From Lates calcarifer (lineage: Eukaryota > Chordata > Actinopteri > Centropomidae), in contig NC_066844.1 of the NCBI RefSeq assembly GCF_001640805.2, positions 2,367,231 through 2,431,230 of the forward strand: a stretch of DNA of 64,000 bases, in the 5' to 3' direction. The notes beneath the pieces were generated by a model. That model had not been told where the DNA came from and did not search any database. It worked only from the letters and a program-made list of their open reading frames with translations. Shown in pieces: positions 11,801 to 23,071 of this stretch. Position 1 is the stretch's first letter. Each line of letters begins with the position of its first letter. The translations under genes were made by a program, and so were the position numbers.

Positions 11801-13868
11801 GGACATTGTCATATCTGCTCTTATCTACCACAAAAACAATCTCTGCTTGTCTTGATCACTTGGCAGTCGTATTAATCAGTACCACCGATATCTCTGGGGC
11901 TTAAAGTACCGACAGGCATGCTGTGCTTTTACAGCAGGGGAACAACATGAAATTTCAACATGCATATACACTAATAAAACTGTAAGGAAAAGTGAAAAAT
12001 GATGTCATTGTCAAACTTGAACATGGGTTTGGCAGGTGAAAAGGTTTTTCATATTTGTCCATGACAAGTACGGGTGCATTACAATGACGTGAGGTTGTTT
12101 GGGTTCCCTGGTGACTTACTGGGTTGATGTGGATATGCTGAATTTTCAAAAATGTTTCTGACCTGTCTCTCTGCACAATATATACTCTATATCAAAACCA
12201 AAATGTCTCCGAAATATCTGATTCGCTGATAAACATTATGTTTCCAAACACTCTCAGCTCAGGACACGAGGCAATTTGTCACTCTGGCACGATGAAACAT
12301 AGCCCTAACTGTGAAGTGCTTCTCTGTCTTAGGCCAGTTCAGTCCACCTTGCTGGATTATTCATGTAGTATTTGCTGTCAAAGTCTCCTCTAGTGTCTGA
12401 TGAAATGCAAAAGTTGTGTTCTCAAGCTGTTCTACTGGAAGACTAAAATTCAAAAAATAAACTGTAAACATTCAGTATAAAGGCATTAAGAAAGGGATAA
12501 TGAATTTGGTCAGCTCTTGCAACGAAAATGACACTGTCTGGCAGATCAAGCCTAAGATGACTGTTTTCTACCATTAAATGAGGACATCACTCCAGCAGGA
12601 ATTTGGATATGTGCTTTCACAACTCATGTAACTAAACTCAGATATTGCAAAAACGTGGGTTAAACTCAGTGATGTTTTTCCAAGAATGACATTTAGTACA
12701 TTAATCTGCACATGGCACGACATCACAGTGTTTGCTATGTGCAGATACAGTATGTGCAAATAGAATTTTCCAAATATTGCTTCTTGACTTTAGAGCAGCC
12801 GCCTGAAAAGTAAGATTGATTATCATACAGGAGTTTACTGACCTGAATGGAAACCAGCCTTGTTCATAAGTGTGGGAAGTTTTGATAACTGCAGCAGGGT
12901 AGCTGATGTAGCTTAACTTATGTGTTTGTTCAATAGGTTAAAACATGCATATGCTCCTTTAAGAATGTTTTCTTGAGCTAATAAAGCTTGTTTGATATTT
13001 ACATTTAATGCAACTTTTAACACCATTCAAAACAAATATAAAAACAAACAGCATTACAATTAATAGGTCAAGTGTTTTTCACTGCTGTGAAAGGCCAAAT
13101 GATCTAAAGATCACCTCAGGATACCCCTCTGTCTTTCTCTCTCTCACACTCACACACACGTTCACATAGACACACACACACAAAACAAAAAACTGAGTTA
13201 TGACCCCATTAATGGGCCACACAGGCCAATACACACACAAAAACAGTCAAACAGATGCACACATACACACAAACAAGCACTGTTGGCTGACACAGAATGA
13301 AAATAATTCTTTTGTTTGTTTAATTATCACACCATCAAATTACCACTACTGGGGCCATTCATCTGTCACTGGCATTAAGTTATGGGTGTGTGTTTGTGCT
13401 TAAGAATGTCTGTCTTTGTGAGCTTGTGTGTGTATTTGTGTGTGTGTGTGTGTTGAGTTATCAGTTGGCCTGGCAGTTCTGTAGGCTGACAGATAAGAAA
13501 GCAGTCCTCCATTCTGCTCACTTTTAAATCCACTGTGCCCAGATGGTGTTACTGCTGTGTAGGTGTGTAAAAAGTATTTTATAGGGTATAAACTGGTTAT
13601 AGCAATATAACTTAGTGACTGTGTTTGCTACCATGGTAACAACAGACACTCACCTACAAAAACGCCAGATGTGTCACTGCTGTCTTCATGGGATAGAGAT
13701 TAGTTCTTGTCATTCCAAGCAATGTTGAAAACCCAACTTTCAATTGTCTTCAACTCTGTAATCTCTTATTTTTGCTTCGTCTATTAGATGACTGCAGGAT
13801 TATAGGTTCTGAAAAGTCAACAGTGCAGGATTTATTGTTACACCTGGGCCCCTCTGCCTACCTCACAG
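8894..13868. other. no gene seen; short microsatellites
   Basis: The stretch is mostly unique AT-rich DNA. Short runs are (AC)8 at 9227-9242, GT at about 10198-10214, AC at about 10329-10344, CT/CA at about 13135-13185 and GT at about 13425-13454. A GC-richer segment at 10683-10868 is open for 61 codons but has no recognisable domain. Nothing else is supported. Confidence 0.5.
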
Positions 13869-14119
13869 TTTGCCTTGGATAATGGCCATCAGCAACAGCA
13901 TGTTTGATTTTATTCAAAATGGATGAAGGAAGTGTAGAGTTACAATATATATATATGTCCATAACATTTAGCCTAGACACTAAGACTATAGTGAAAGGTC
14001 AGTTTTGTGTAATGTTGCTGATATGACTATCAACAGACCTTTTCCCTGTTTTTGCTGAGAAATGCAGTTCACTTGGAAAAACAGACAAAGCACCAAAACT
14101 CTGGATAACACGCCACTGC
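13869..14119 (+). repeat. diverged duplicate block, copy 1 (partner 56813-57098)
   Basis: Three sub-blocks match the partner in the same order and strand. 13869-13914 and 56813-56858 share 40 of 46 bases (core AATGTTTGATT or CATGTTTGATT). 14001-14026 and 56959-56984 share 23 of 26 (core TAATGTTGCTG). 14027-14050 and 56996-57019 share 20 of 24 (cores ATCAACAGA and CTTTTCCCTG). A weaker match continues to about 14119. An (AT)n run at about 13945-13956 sits in the gap. The pair may be an old dispersed repeat or a duplicated regulatory element; no coding frame spans it. Confidence 0.75.
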
Positions 14120-14579
14120 AGAAAGGCTCGACCCAAAATATCTCCAAAATAAAACAATATCTCAAAGTGTGTGAGGCAAAGTGATCTCACTTCTCTCCCT
14201 TATGTGCTTTCAGAGGTTAGTAATTTTAAGGCCTGAAATTGCGACCTCCAGCTCAGGCTTCCTTTGCTTCACTTCCCTTCTCTTACATATGCTCAGTCAA
14301 CAATCATCCACTTCCTCCCTAGGCCTACAATAAGCAGGCGGTAACATCAATTAGCCCCCTTTTAGCACAGAGGCCGTCAGGGACACTAACAATGGCTAGT
14401 GCTGGGAGATTAGTGCTTTTCCGGCTTAGCTTTCTCAGTCGGTTCAATTGGGGAGATACTAACTGGATGCTAAAAAGCAGCTAACCCCAGATGGCTGATC
14501 ATATGAGGGTGATGCAAGCCCCATTACAGTAATCCAAATGCTAAGACTATTGTGGTCAGACAGCAAAGAGCAGGCCATT
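14120..14579. other. unique sequence, conserved-looking, no gene
   Basis: There is no simple repeat and the composition is mixed. The section from about 14340 to 14560 (TTAGCCCCCTTTTAGC, CTTTTCCGGCTTAGC, GGATGCTAAAAAGCAGC) has the texture of a conserved non-coding element. There is no direct evidence of function. Confidence 0.3.
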
Positions 14580-15180
14580 AGAGGGAGAGTTTGGAAAAAA
14601 TGCAAAGGAAGAAAAGTTGGGAGCAGGACAGAGGAGGAGTGAAAAATAAAATTAAAAAAATACCAAGTTATGATTGAAGGAATGAAAGGGAATGAAGAAA
14701 AATAAGGGACAGGATAAAAGAAAAGGAAGCTGAATAATAAAAGATGGGAGAAGCTACAGAGAAAATGGAGGAAAAGGGTGGTGATGAGAAAATAAAAATG
14801 AATGGGGAGACATTAGAGGATAAAGGAAAAGAAGAGACAAATTGAGAAAAGGTAACCTGGGAATCAGATAGGCCGAATAAAGAGGAAGCGAAAGAGGAGA
14901 GGATGGGACAAGGCTCATTAAGCAAAGACAGAGACAAACCACAGAGTATATACAAAACAAGAGAGGACAGAATGGAGAAAGAAAATGTATCAAGATGAGA
15001 ATAGAAAAGGAGAGATAATCAAAAGAGGGGAATAAAAAATGGAGGAAAACAAGGAGGAAAAAATACACAGAAAGAGGAGGGCTGAACAAGGCTCGTTATA
15101 CAGAGTGAAAGATGAAGATATGGAAAGAAAGGTATGCGGTCATTTGGGGGGAACGGTGGAGGGAGGGAAGACCAGAAGAG
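14580..15180. repeat. 600-bp purine-rich tract
   Basis: The plus strand is almost entirely A and G with few pyrimidines. The minus strand therefore gives long Ser/Phe/Leu-rich open frames (14668-14955 and 14754-15089), which are artefacts. Such polypurine tracts can adopt triplex (H-DNA) structure. Confidence 0.8.
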
Positions 15181-16273
15181 AAATTACTGGGAAGAGCAAA
15201 AGCATAGCAGATATACAGTTTCAAATCAACATATTTCATGCCACAAACTGTTTTTCATTGTTTTAGCAAGTTGAGATTTTCTAAATATTTGCTCAGCGGC
15301 TGCTCAGCATGCAGCCACTTTGCATGGTGTAATTCATATTTTCACATTAATTTGTTCTTTCCGTCTAAAAGGCTCCTGAGGATTATTTTCTACATAGGTT
15401 TGATGGTGGAATTCTGCAACAATTTGAGCTAATAAATAGGTAAAGGTGTGAACAATGTAAAAACAATGACATTTTGTGTCAGTGATGTTAAGCAAGAACA
15501 AATGATACACAAAGAGTGTATGAAACCTGTGTCTGTACCACGAAGCCAGAATAATATCATTAATGTCACCTCACTGAATCCACATCCTCATCCAGCATCA
15601 ACTCATCTACAACAACATTTTACAGCACGCCACCATCTCCATCCAGCTCCCAGAAAATAATCAATGCAATCACATTTCAATAATAATAAATGGGACCTTC
15701 ACCTACTGATCAAAAATAAGCTGTGATTATTGTTTTGGCCTTAATCATGTAGCCCTACCCTGCAGAGCACAATCTAACTTCAACGTGACTATTACCCAGA
15801 GTCATTAACAACTATGTGGGTGTGCATGGTCTCCATGGTTGCATGGTGTGCAAAAACATAAGATCTTCTGCAATTAATGCCTTAAACCTGCTTTTTCAGG
15901 TGGTTTCTTTCTATCAAAATCCCATATGATACAATATGAAAACCTAGGAGAATGCAAAAAGTAATGTGACATTTATCAGGTGTAGCAAGAACATGGGTGT
16001 AGGTAGGTGGAGACAGGGGGAATGAAAAACATACTTTGTCTGTAATTACATTTCCTCCTAAATGTATCTACTATACTACTACAGAACAGCTGGAAATCAA
16101 AGTAATTTGTAGGAGGTATGATTGATAATGATGACAAAACATTTCAGACAGATTATGGATTAAACAGAAGGCTCCTCAGGCAATGTGTATACTTTGCATT
16201 CTACAGTCTCATCACTATTTATTCTGATTGCTCCTTTTCCCTAGAAGGTCATCAGCATTTCATCTTATCTTAC
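15181..16273. other. no gene seen; possible conserved block 15290-15440
   Basis: The 15290-15440 section (GCTCAGCGGCTGCTCAGC, GCATGGTGTAATTCATATT, AATTTGTTCTTTCCGTC) is complex and repeat-free and could be regulatory. The rest is AT-rich with nothing recognised. It would be intronic if the candidate exon that follows is real. Confidence 0.35.
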
Positions 16274-16382
16274 CTGACTGATAATGCTTCTTAGCGTTGG
16301 GTGCAGAGAAGTGGTGACTTTGCAGTCTGAAGATCCCACGAGGTAGTTTGCGTTCTGCCAAGGCCGACAAAACAGGGTGCCA
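16274..16382 (-). CDS. candidate internal exon, 109 bp, unknown gene
   Basis: On the minus strand this segment is framed by near-consensus splice signals. Upstream is a long polypyrimidine tract (TGTCTTTTCCTTCTTAG, with TCTAATTCAG as a possible branch site) and downstream is CAG|GTAAGATAAG. Two of the three frames are fully open: one starts WHPVLSALAE and ends KKHYQS, the other starts GTLFCRPWQN and ends LRSIISQ. The third frame, starting APCFVGLG, stops six codons before the donor. CpG density is higher than in the flanks. I do not recognise a protein in any frame. It could be a coding exon, a 5' UTR exon or an exon of a long non-coding RNA. No partner exon is confirmed. Confidence 0.4.
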
Positions 16383-16860
16383 CTAAGAAGGAAAAGACAG
16401 AGCACTGAATTAGACAATAAAGAAATAAAAAAAGAATAAATAAATAAGGAGCATCATTAGGACAGGTAAAACATGGCTCGATGTTATCCTATGGCGATTT
16501 GTAGGGAGGAAAAGCAGGCAGATGGATGGAAGAAAAAATAAGTAGGGGAAAGAGACAGTAAAAAGGGCTGAGTAATGACATGGATAGAATACAAAAATAA
16601 AAAATAGTAAGAATTAAGCAGAAACAATATTCAATAACAATATTCGAGACTGACCCCATAGGTTGTCTGAGCAGTAGCTCATTACGACCAATAATTACAT
16701 TTTATTGTTAGGCGACTTCTTGGGGCTGTAGTAATAGTAGCAGGAGCAGATGAGGACATCCAGTGGCGTGGACCAAAGAGTGAGAAAGTCTGCGTTAGGA
16801 CAAGGAGGAGGTTGGGATGGATGTATGGCTCAACAAGACACACAGGAGACAACTGTTTGG
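16383..16860. other. no gene seen; A-rich
   Basis: A-rich sequence (16420-16450 and 16530-16620) contains no recognised repeat. A short open frame on the minus strand runs from 16969 to 16682 and has no known domain. Confidence 0.45.
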
Positions 16861-17140
16861 TTTTTTTTTTTTTATTGTAACCATGACAACAAAACTCCTC
16901 TGATCTCAACAAAGTACTTATTTTAACCCACAACACAATCTTTGAACAATCTGAACCTAACCAAGCCATGACCGTTCCATAAGCTTAACTGCATGTTTAT
17001 TATTGTAACCATGACAACAAAGGCACAGTATGCCTGCTACTGTTGCGGTACTATTTCAGGAGACGCTACCATAGGTTGTATCAGAGGGTAGGAACAAACG
17101 ACCTATGAGGCCATTCAGGTTAGAGGACTTAATATTTAGC
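16861..17140. repeat. dispersed repeat with internal direct repeat
   Basis: ATTGTAACCATGACAACAAA occurs twice in direct orientation (16874-16893 and about 17002-17021). Between the copies lies TTAACCCACAACACAATC, then AACCTAACCAAGCCATGAC; after the second comes CAGGAGACGCTACC, then GACCTATGAGGCC. From memory the TTAACCC/CCTAACCA pattern plus the 'gacctat' section belongs to a common unclassified fish repeat. It starts with a (T)13 run near 16861. The boundaries are approximate. Confidence 0.45.
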
Positions 17141-17494
17141 TTCCTGTTGCAAGGACAGGATGCAAAGTTAACCAGAGGACTACAACATTAAATGTACTTT
17201 GTCTATTCAATTTACAATGAAGTGTATGTGAGCTCAGACTGACCAACTTGCACTTGTCTGTATATCTATGTGTGTATATATCAGAAAAATGCCTTTTTCC
17301 CCTTCGAGGCAAATGCAGCAGCTCAACACTGTGTAACTAACTCTGAATGGAGGGATGGAGGGAAAGAAAAGAGAAAATGAGGCGCTTTTCTTGTTGGGAT
17401 AAAAATGTACGTTCCACCGATTAGACGCAGACAGATGTGAACAATCAGTGAGACGAATCAGGGAAAATCTGCCCCGAGAGCTATCATTCGCTTA

Positions 17495-17495
<1 letters not shown>
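17141..17495. other. no gene seen
   Basis: This is unique sequence with no convincing open frame or repeat. Confidence 0.5.

Positions 17496-17553
<58 letters not shown>
17496..17553. repeat. (CA)29 microsatellite
   Basis: This is the longest uninterrupted CA run of the window. Frames across it translate as HTHTHT or VCVCVC and are artefacts. Confidence 0.97.
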
Positions 17554-17555
<2 letters not shown>

Positions 17556-18904
17556 CTTTATCTCTCTCACTTGGTCTCTAATTCCCACACAAAAGTGGAC
17601 ACACACGGTGAAACACATACACACAAACCTAATCCTTCTCTCTCTTTCTTTCACGTACAGTATCTCCTCCATTTAATTTTGCACACCGCAGATGTTTAGC
17701 TGTTGTTTTAATCCATAGTAGCACACAAGTAACTCAGGGGGATAAAACATCTTGGCTGGTGATGGACGTCATGTCTGTTGTTGTCTTGCAGTTACAGGGA
17801 GAGCACTAGAGCCCTCGATGTAGCACATATTTAAAACCATTCTTAAAACAATACAACAAAAATGCAACAGATTTAATTTATCTTGCCATAAACAACCAAA
17901 CATTTAAAGGAAACACATTGTTTCAACCATTCTGTTCTCATCTGTCTCTGGGATAAATGTAGAAAAAAGACAAATGAGAACGCATACTGAACAGGCCCAT
18001 ATGTTATGCCTCTTCCCAATCAACTTCCCAGTTTTGCTTCAGTTCACCAAAAAGACACAAAGGGGTTGAAGAGAATGCAAATGCTCCCTTGTCTTTCAAA
18101 GACAAAACCCCCACATTTGGCCGTCAGACAAAACACCAAATTATAAATTCCAGTCATTTTAGCTAACAAGATACTGTAAGGATCCTTTTCTGAAATACAC
18201 AGGAAAAGGGAGTGAAGGAATCACAAGCAAGGATGCAATCACACAAAGGTAAAACCAATAAATTATCTTCATGAAAGAGAAGTATTTATTTTAACTTGGC
18301 ACAAAGCACATTTTAAAGCATCCATTAAAGAGCCTCTACATGAACACTGTAAAAGCTGCGTTTGGGTCACAGCATGCAGAGGTGACATTAAGTAGCAATA
18401 ACAGTAAATGTTTAAATTTATCTTTGAGAAAAACTTATTAGATGTGGATCAGAGTCCTTGGTTTTTCCTTCCTCAGTGCTGTCATTCACCTTGTTACTGC
18501 ACCTGTACTGGACATCTAATAGTTACAAATCCCTGAGAAGAGTATCAGGTCCTGAATATATATCAACTGAATATACAGGACTCACGAACATTTTGGTGAC
18601 ATGAATAACATTCTGGTTCTTTTGTACAACTGAGCCAATTACCTGCATTTTACCAGCATCTGCGAGGGATAAAAGGCTACTTGTTAGCCAAGTAATTAGT
18701 CTTAAGATTTCTTTGTGATATAAATAGACAACAGGGAGGTTTACACTGAAAACTGCTTCACCTGGCAGACTGCAACATAGAGACTTGCCATGCTGTAGCT
18801 GAAGCAAAGATGTTTACTCAATGTAGTTTTTCTTACTTTGTAATAATTACACAGAGGAGAGCACCTGCACCACAAATATTTGATAAAGATTACTAAAAAC
18901 TTAC
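17554..18904. other. no gene seen
   Basis: AT-rich unique DNA. A 94-codon minus-strand frame (18523-18807) has no recognisable domain. No repeats longer than a few units were seen. Confidence 0.45.
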
Positions 18905-18952
18905 TGAGCCTGTCTTTAATGTGCTCCATGTTGTCTTCACTATCAACAATCT
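18905..18952 (-). CDS. candidate 48-bp exon, unknown gene
   Basis: On the minus strand a pyrimidine-rich acceptor (TGTTTTCTCTTACCATTTTC then TGAAG) precedes a short segment ending CTCA|GTAAGTTTTT. One frame is open and charged, reading IVDSEDNMEHIKDRL, which looks more protein-like than surrounding shadows. Its phase (one base left at the donor) joins to the 16274-16382 candidate in the frame that stops just before that exon's donor. Nothing independent supports it, and 48 bp open by chance is common. Treat it as weak. Confidence 0.2.
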
Positions 18953-20923
18953 CTTCAGAAAATGGTAAGAGAAAACACAGGCAGCCCACGCTAAGCAGTC
19001 TTTGAGGCAGAGTGCATCAGCTGTGGAGAGGACCTCCAGCAGAGCTCTGACGCAAAACCCTAAATCCAGCTTGGAAAATGTAAGTTCAATGTGTTTACTG
19101 ACCATTTAGTAACCTGCAAATAATGTACATTTTACCATGTGCACTGAAACAAAATGATGCCAAAAATGTGTGTTGAAGGGAGAAGTGGAGGTGGGAAAGA
19201 GATTTAAAAAAAATGAATGAGACCAAGAGGGAGAATCACTGATCTGGCTTTTTTTTTTTTTTTTTAGCTCCAATGTCATACATGATTTAAATCTCCATTA
19301 GCAAGCTTTCTGTGCCTTTGACAAGAAATCAGGGAGAATCAAAAACTTGGGTCAGAGAATAAGAGTTGGGGGTGAAGGGCAGAGAGGGAAAACTAAAAAG
19401 AAGGATAGGATGGGGAAGTGGGAAAGACACAGACACCAAAAAGACAAAGATGGAAGGACAAAAGATGAGGAAGCTCAAAGAGAATTAGAGTTTTTCATCA
19501 GCTATTCCACTGCCCTCATGGTTCATAATTACATGACAGGTACTGATTATAGTTTGACCTCTTGAGGGAGGTTGAAAAAGATGCAAAAGTGCACAATGAT
19601 TTTTTAAAATCTTAAACTAGTTTATATAAATTAGCATAAATTAGTTACTTGTTTTGTAAAATTTTGATTTGTAACCTGCTTTAGCTAAATTGTCTTTCAT
19701 TAAACTCTTAGTAGGAAGGAAATGCCAGACAAACGTGTGCAGGATTGTTTGGCCTTGGTGGAGGTATACACTCTACTGGGTGCCGTTCCAATTTATTTTA
19801 AAGTTTCCTTTCCTAAACTTTCCTAAAATTGTATTTGTTAGTATACATTTTATTTAAAGACAATCTAAAGAGAAGCAATCATATTTAAAGTGAGCATAAA
19901 AGTAGTGAGAGAGGAGAAAGTACAATATAAAAACACTGAATGGCAAGAGAGCAAAAGTTACCTCTCTGTTGTTACTACTCAGTAATGTTGGTGCAGTGGT
20001 AATTAAAGCTTATTGTACACTGTGCAGACAGCTTCCTATAATGCATCAAATATAAACTGGCAGAGACAGAGAGGCAGAGAGCAGAATTGAGGAGGACATT
20101 TTATTTCATCCAGCTTGAAAGTGGAGGGTGTTGACTAGTTAGGGACCTTGATCTGTTTGTAACATTTTCAAAGGCCTGGCTTTGAGATGAGTTTGACTGA
20201 CAGAGCAAATCACTGACAAGACGACTGAGCCATGTTCATCTTGTCTTTTATCCTCCTCTCTCCTTTTATGACTGATTTATTCTCTGTGTTATGTCTGCCT
20301 TTCTGTCTGCTGTCTCCTTTAATCGCTTCCTTTCTCATCGCTGCTTTTGCACCTTTTGCACCTTTTGCAAACCCATTATATCCCTCCCTCCTTTTAACTC
20401 TCATTCTCAGTTTCTCTTTTTTTTTCACACCAGCCATCCTCTCTCTGTTAACCTATAGCTCTCACTGGCGAACCAGACTCTACATTTACTGTAAACACAG
20501 CACAGCATGGGTTAGTACAAGTTTGATATAAGTGTAAATATATTCTGGAGGCAAATGTGCTGTAGCACCAAACACACTTTTACTTGACTCAGCGGTGTGG
20601 CACACAAATCTGGACCCTGTACATATGCAGCCTCAGTGGGAACATCTTCCCCCTTTAACACCTCCATTGCCTCTAATTCTCTTTCTTTTCTGATTCTACT
20701 TTCCTGATTTTACTTTAATTAAACAATATAATTGCTTCAGTTAATCTAAAGTCTTCAGCATCAGCACAATTAATGAGGGCTGAGAGGCTCTAACATTATT
20801 TTAGATATAAGAAAGAGTCAGTCACACTGTTTAATCTGAGGCAAAAAAAAAAAAAAGAGAAGCACTTTCAGTCTTTGAGAACATCTATTGTATCTTCCCA
20901 TGGAGTGTAAATTCAGTTATGAT
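18953..20923. other. no gene seen; poly(T) and purine/pyrimidine patches
   Basis: A (T)17 run lies at 19249-19265. A purine-rich patch covers about 19345-19490. A pyrimidine-rich patch covers about 20235-20450, and a 99-codon Leu/Phe/Ser/Pro-rich frame there is a composition artefact. An (A)n run is at about 20842-20856. Confidence 0.5.
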
Positions 20924-20959
20924 GAGTCACTTTGGACAAAAGCTTCTGCCAAATAAATG
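20924..20959 (+). repeat. L2-like/SINE 3'-tail motif, copy 1
   Basis: GAGTCACTTTGGACAAAAGC then TTCTGCCAAATAAATG matches the motif 'gtcgctttggataaaagcgtctgctaaatg', which I know as the 3' end of many fish L2-clade LINEs and of SINEs that share their tail. A second copy lies at 46731-46770. The body of the element is not recognisable. Confidence 0.55.
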
Positions 20960-21895
20960 CTGGTGTACTGTACTCCCATGCCGCGAAAAGCACTCATGTA
21001 AGGTTAGGTTTAGGCATTAAGCGTGATGATCGGTTAGGGTTAAAATAACAGGAAATCTACACAGTGTTTCATCATGTTATGTATTCTATAGAGAAAGTCA
21101 CTTTTTGAGTGATCTGTCCAACAGACAATTAGTAAACTACATTATAAATTCAGAAACAAGCCAGAGTAGAGTTTTTTACACTTGCTAACTGATGAGTTAC
21201 CACTTAGTTGTTCTGACAAATGGAGGAGCTGGAGGCATTTGTTCTGACGTGTAAAATTAATGCTCAAACCTGCCTGCAATGGTTACTAAACGACTAAATG
21301 ACAGCTGTGTATTTAGCCATGTTGTTACAAAAAAGTATGTTGTACTGAGTGCGCTGATGGACAGCAGAGAAGGGAAATATATTTGTAGGAAAGCTTTGAG
21401 AACTTCTCTGTCTGACATTTGATATGAGATTTGGGTGTACAAAAAAAAGAAAAGAAAAAGCTCATCATTGTCGGTGATGCTGTACCACAACACTGTAACT
21501 GCCCTAGTCACAAACTTTTGACAGACACGCACAGTAAGTTTGATATGTGACAGCCTTTTGTGCTCGCATGCAAAAAAAACCTAAATCATTAAGAGAGAGA
21601 GAGACGGTGTAAAGACGAGGAGAGATTAGTAAGCATGTCTAGTTTTCTACCTCACTGCTTTCTCATTAAGAACACATTCTACACTTGCAGTAAGCCCTCA
21701 GGGTGCACACACACACATATTGAGATTCAGACAGAGGCATATACACACACTACAATGACCTAAACTCACAGACAATAACTCCCTTAGACCCCTTTTTTCA
21801 TTTTGTATATTTTCTGCAAATAACAGAATAACAGTCAGGCAGCCAGTGAAGGAGAACAGGAAGAAAGAGAAAAAACAGATAGAAAAAGGAGGAAA
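20960..21895. other. no gene seen; GGTTAG-like fragment
   Basis: AAGGTTAGGTTTAGGC and GGTTAGGGTTAAAATAAC near 21000-21050 are degenerate TTAGGG-like words of a type common in fish repeats. Purine-rich patches lie at 21590-21625 and 21845-21900. No gene is supported. Confidence 0.4.
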
Positions 21896-22060
21896 AGGAG
21901 AGATATCTATTCCTGTGTCGTCTCAGCGGGAGCACCCCAAAGTGGAAACTCATTAACTACTGCCTCTCCGAAAGCGATATTACAATTGGCGTGACTAAAA
22001 AGGCAAACAATTTAAATTGTTAATGCCCAGCAATCAGCCAGAGGGGGGAGAGAGGAGGGA
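21896..22060. promoter_or_regulatory. candidate conserved non-coding element
   Basis: A complex CpG-containing block (GTCGTCTCAGCGGGAGC, CCGAAAGCGATATTAC, TTGGCGTGAC) ends in AAATTTAAATTG-like AT-rich sites and CAGCAATCAGCC. It stands out from purine-rich flanks. The function is inferred from texture only. Confidence 0.3.
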
Positions 22061-22088
22061 GGGCGAACACACAGTGAGAGAGGAGGAT

Positions 22089-22108
22089 GGGGGTGGGGTT
22101 GGGGGGGG
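22089..22108 (+). other. G-quadruplex motif
   Basis: The sequence is G5-T-G4-TT-G8, which gives four or more G-runs of at least three with loops of one to two bases. It lies at the end of a G/A-rich stretch (22040-22108). Folding is plausible from known G4 rules but untested. Confidence 0.6.
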
Positions 22109-23045
22109 TGCACATGTGGCTGGTATAATCGTGTTCAGAGAGGAAACAAGGCATCAAGAGTGAAGCCCGCTGACTATTTTAATGCCAATATTTGCACTTG
22201 GCTTTATGGTGGCGATTTTAAAACAGTATTTAGACCATGTAACAGTAAAACACACCACTGATGTTCATCAAGTTATTGCATTTTTCATGCAGAATCTGGT
22301 GAAAAAAGGTGGTGCACAAAATGGTGCACTGCATTCAATTCAGGTGGGAAAGCAGAACTGCACCGTTAAATCCTACCATAAATATGTAGAGTTGGCAGCC
22401 AGTATCAGTCTTAGAATGGGAACAAAAATTCTGTGACATTTCCTACAACTTGCTCCTTCATGTTGACCAATAGATGACTCTCTGGCATAAAACATGGTAA
22501 TAGGTATTAGGGTAATATCGCCATCCATCAGTTTTGCATGGTCTCGACAGAGCATTTAAAATTTCTTGACTTTTCTCTCTGACGACACACTAGGACGTGA
22601 CTGATTGATGATTATTCAGGGTCAAACCTGTAACGCTGCCGGTCTCCCAGCCAAGACACTGCTAGAATTTATGTCACTATGATTGCCTAATCTGACATTT
22701 GACCTGTAACAGACTAGCAACCTGTGGATGGATAGACGGATGGATGGATGTATGAAGGGGATGATAAATGGAGGAGCAAGATAACTGAGACAAACTCTAA
22801 CACAGCAAAAACAGAAGAGGGAAACGGTCATTTGTTTGAGTTACAATGAGGTTTAGAGCAGCGCTGAAGGATGTTTGACAAGAATAACTCCACTAACTGG
22901 AAGGTTACAGTTTCCGTACTGGAGTGAAACAAAAAGCCTATAAAAGGCTAATGTGGCTACATGAACCATGAATGGGACTCACTAAGTGAACAAACTGAAG
23001 CACATTCAACACTTGGCTTCAGGTGCATGAACATCTGCCCCACAC
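22109..23045. other. no gene seen; (GGAT)n patch
   Basis: An interrupted GGAT/GGAC tetramer run lies at about 22728-22755. Other sequence is unique without convincing frames. Confidence 0.5.
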
Positions 23046-23071
23046 CACACACACACACACACACACACACA
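23046..23071. repeat. (CA)13 microsatellite
   Basis: This is an uninterrupted CA run followed by ACCACATCATCATCATGC. Confidence 0.95.

Noticed and set aside
14754..15089. 111-codon minus-strand membrane-like frame
   Set aside because: Hydrophobic only because it translates the complement of a polypurine tract.
18977..19078. possible plus-strand exon ending AAT|GTAAGT (frame AAHAKQSLRQ...)
   Set aside because: The acceptor side lacks a polypyrimidine tract, and the segment overlaps the opposite-strand acceptor of another weak candidate.
20232..20531. 99-codon frame resembling a multi-span membrane protein
   Set aside because: Pyrimidine-rich DNA yields Leu/Phe/Ser/Pro runs; no family motif and no gene context.
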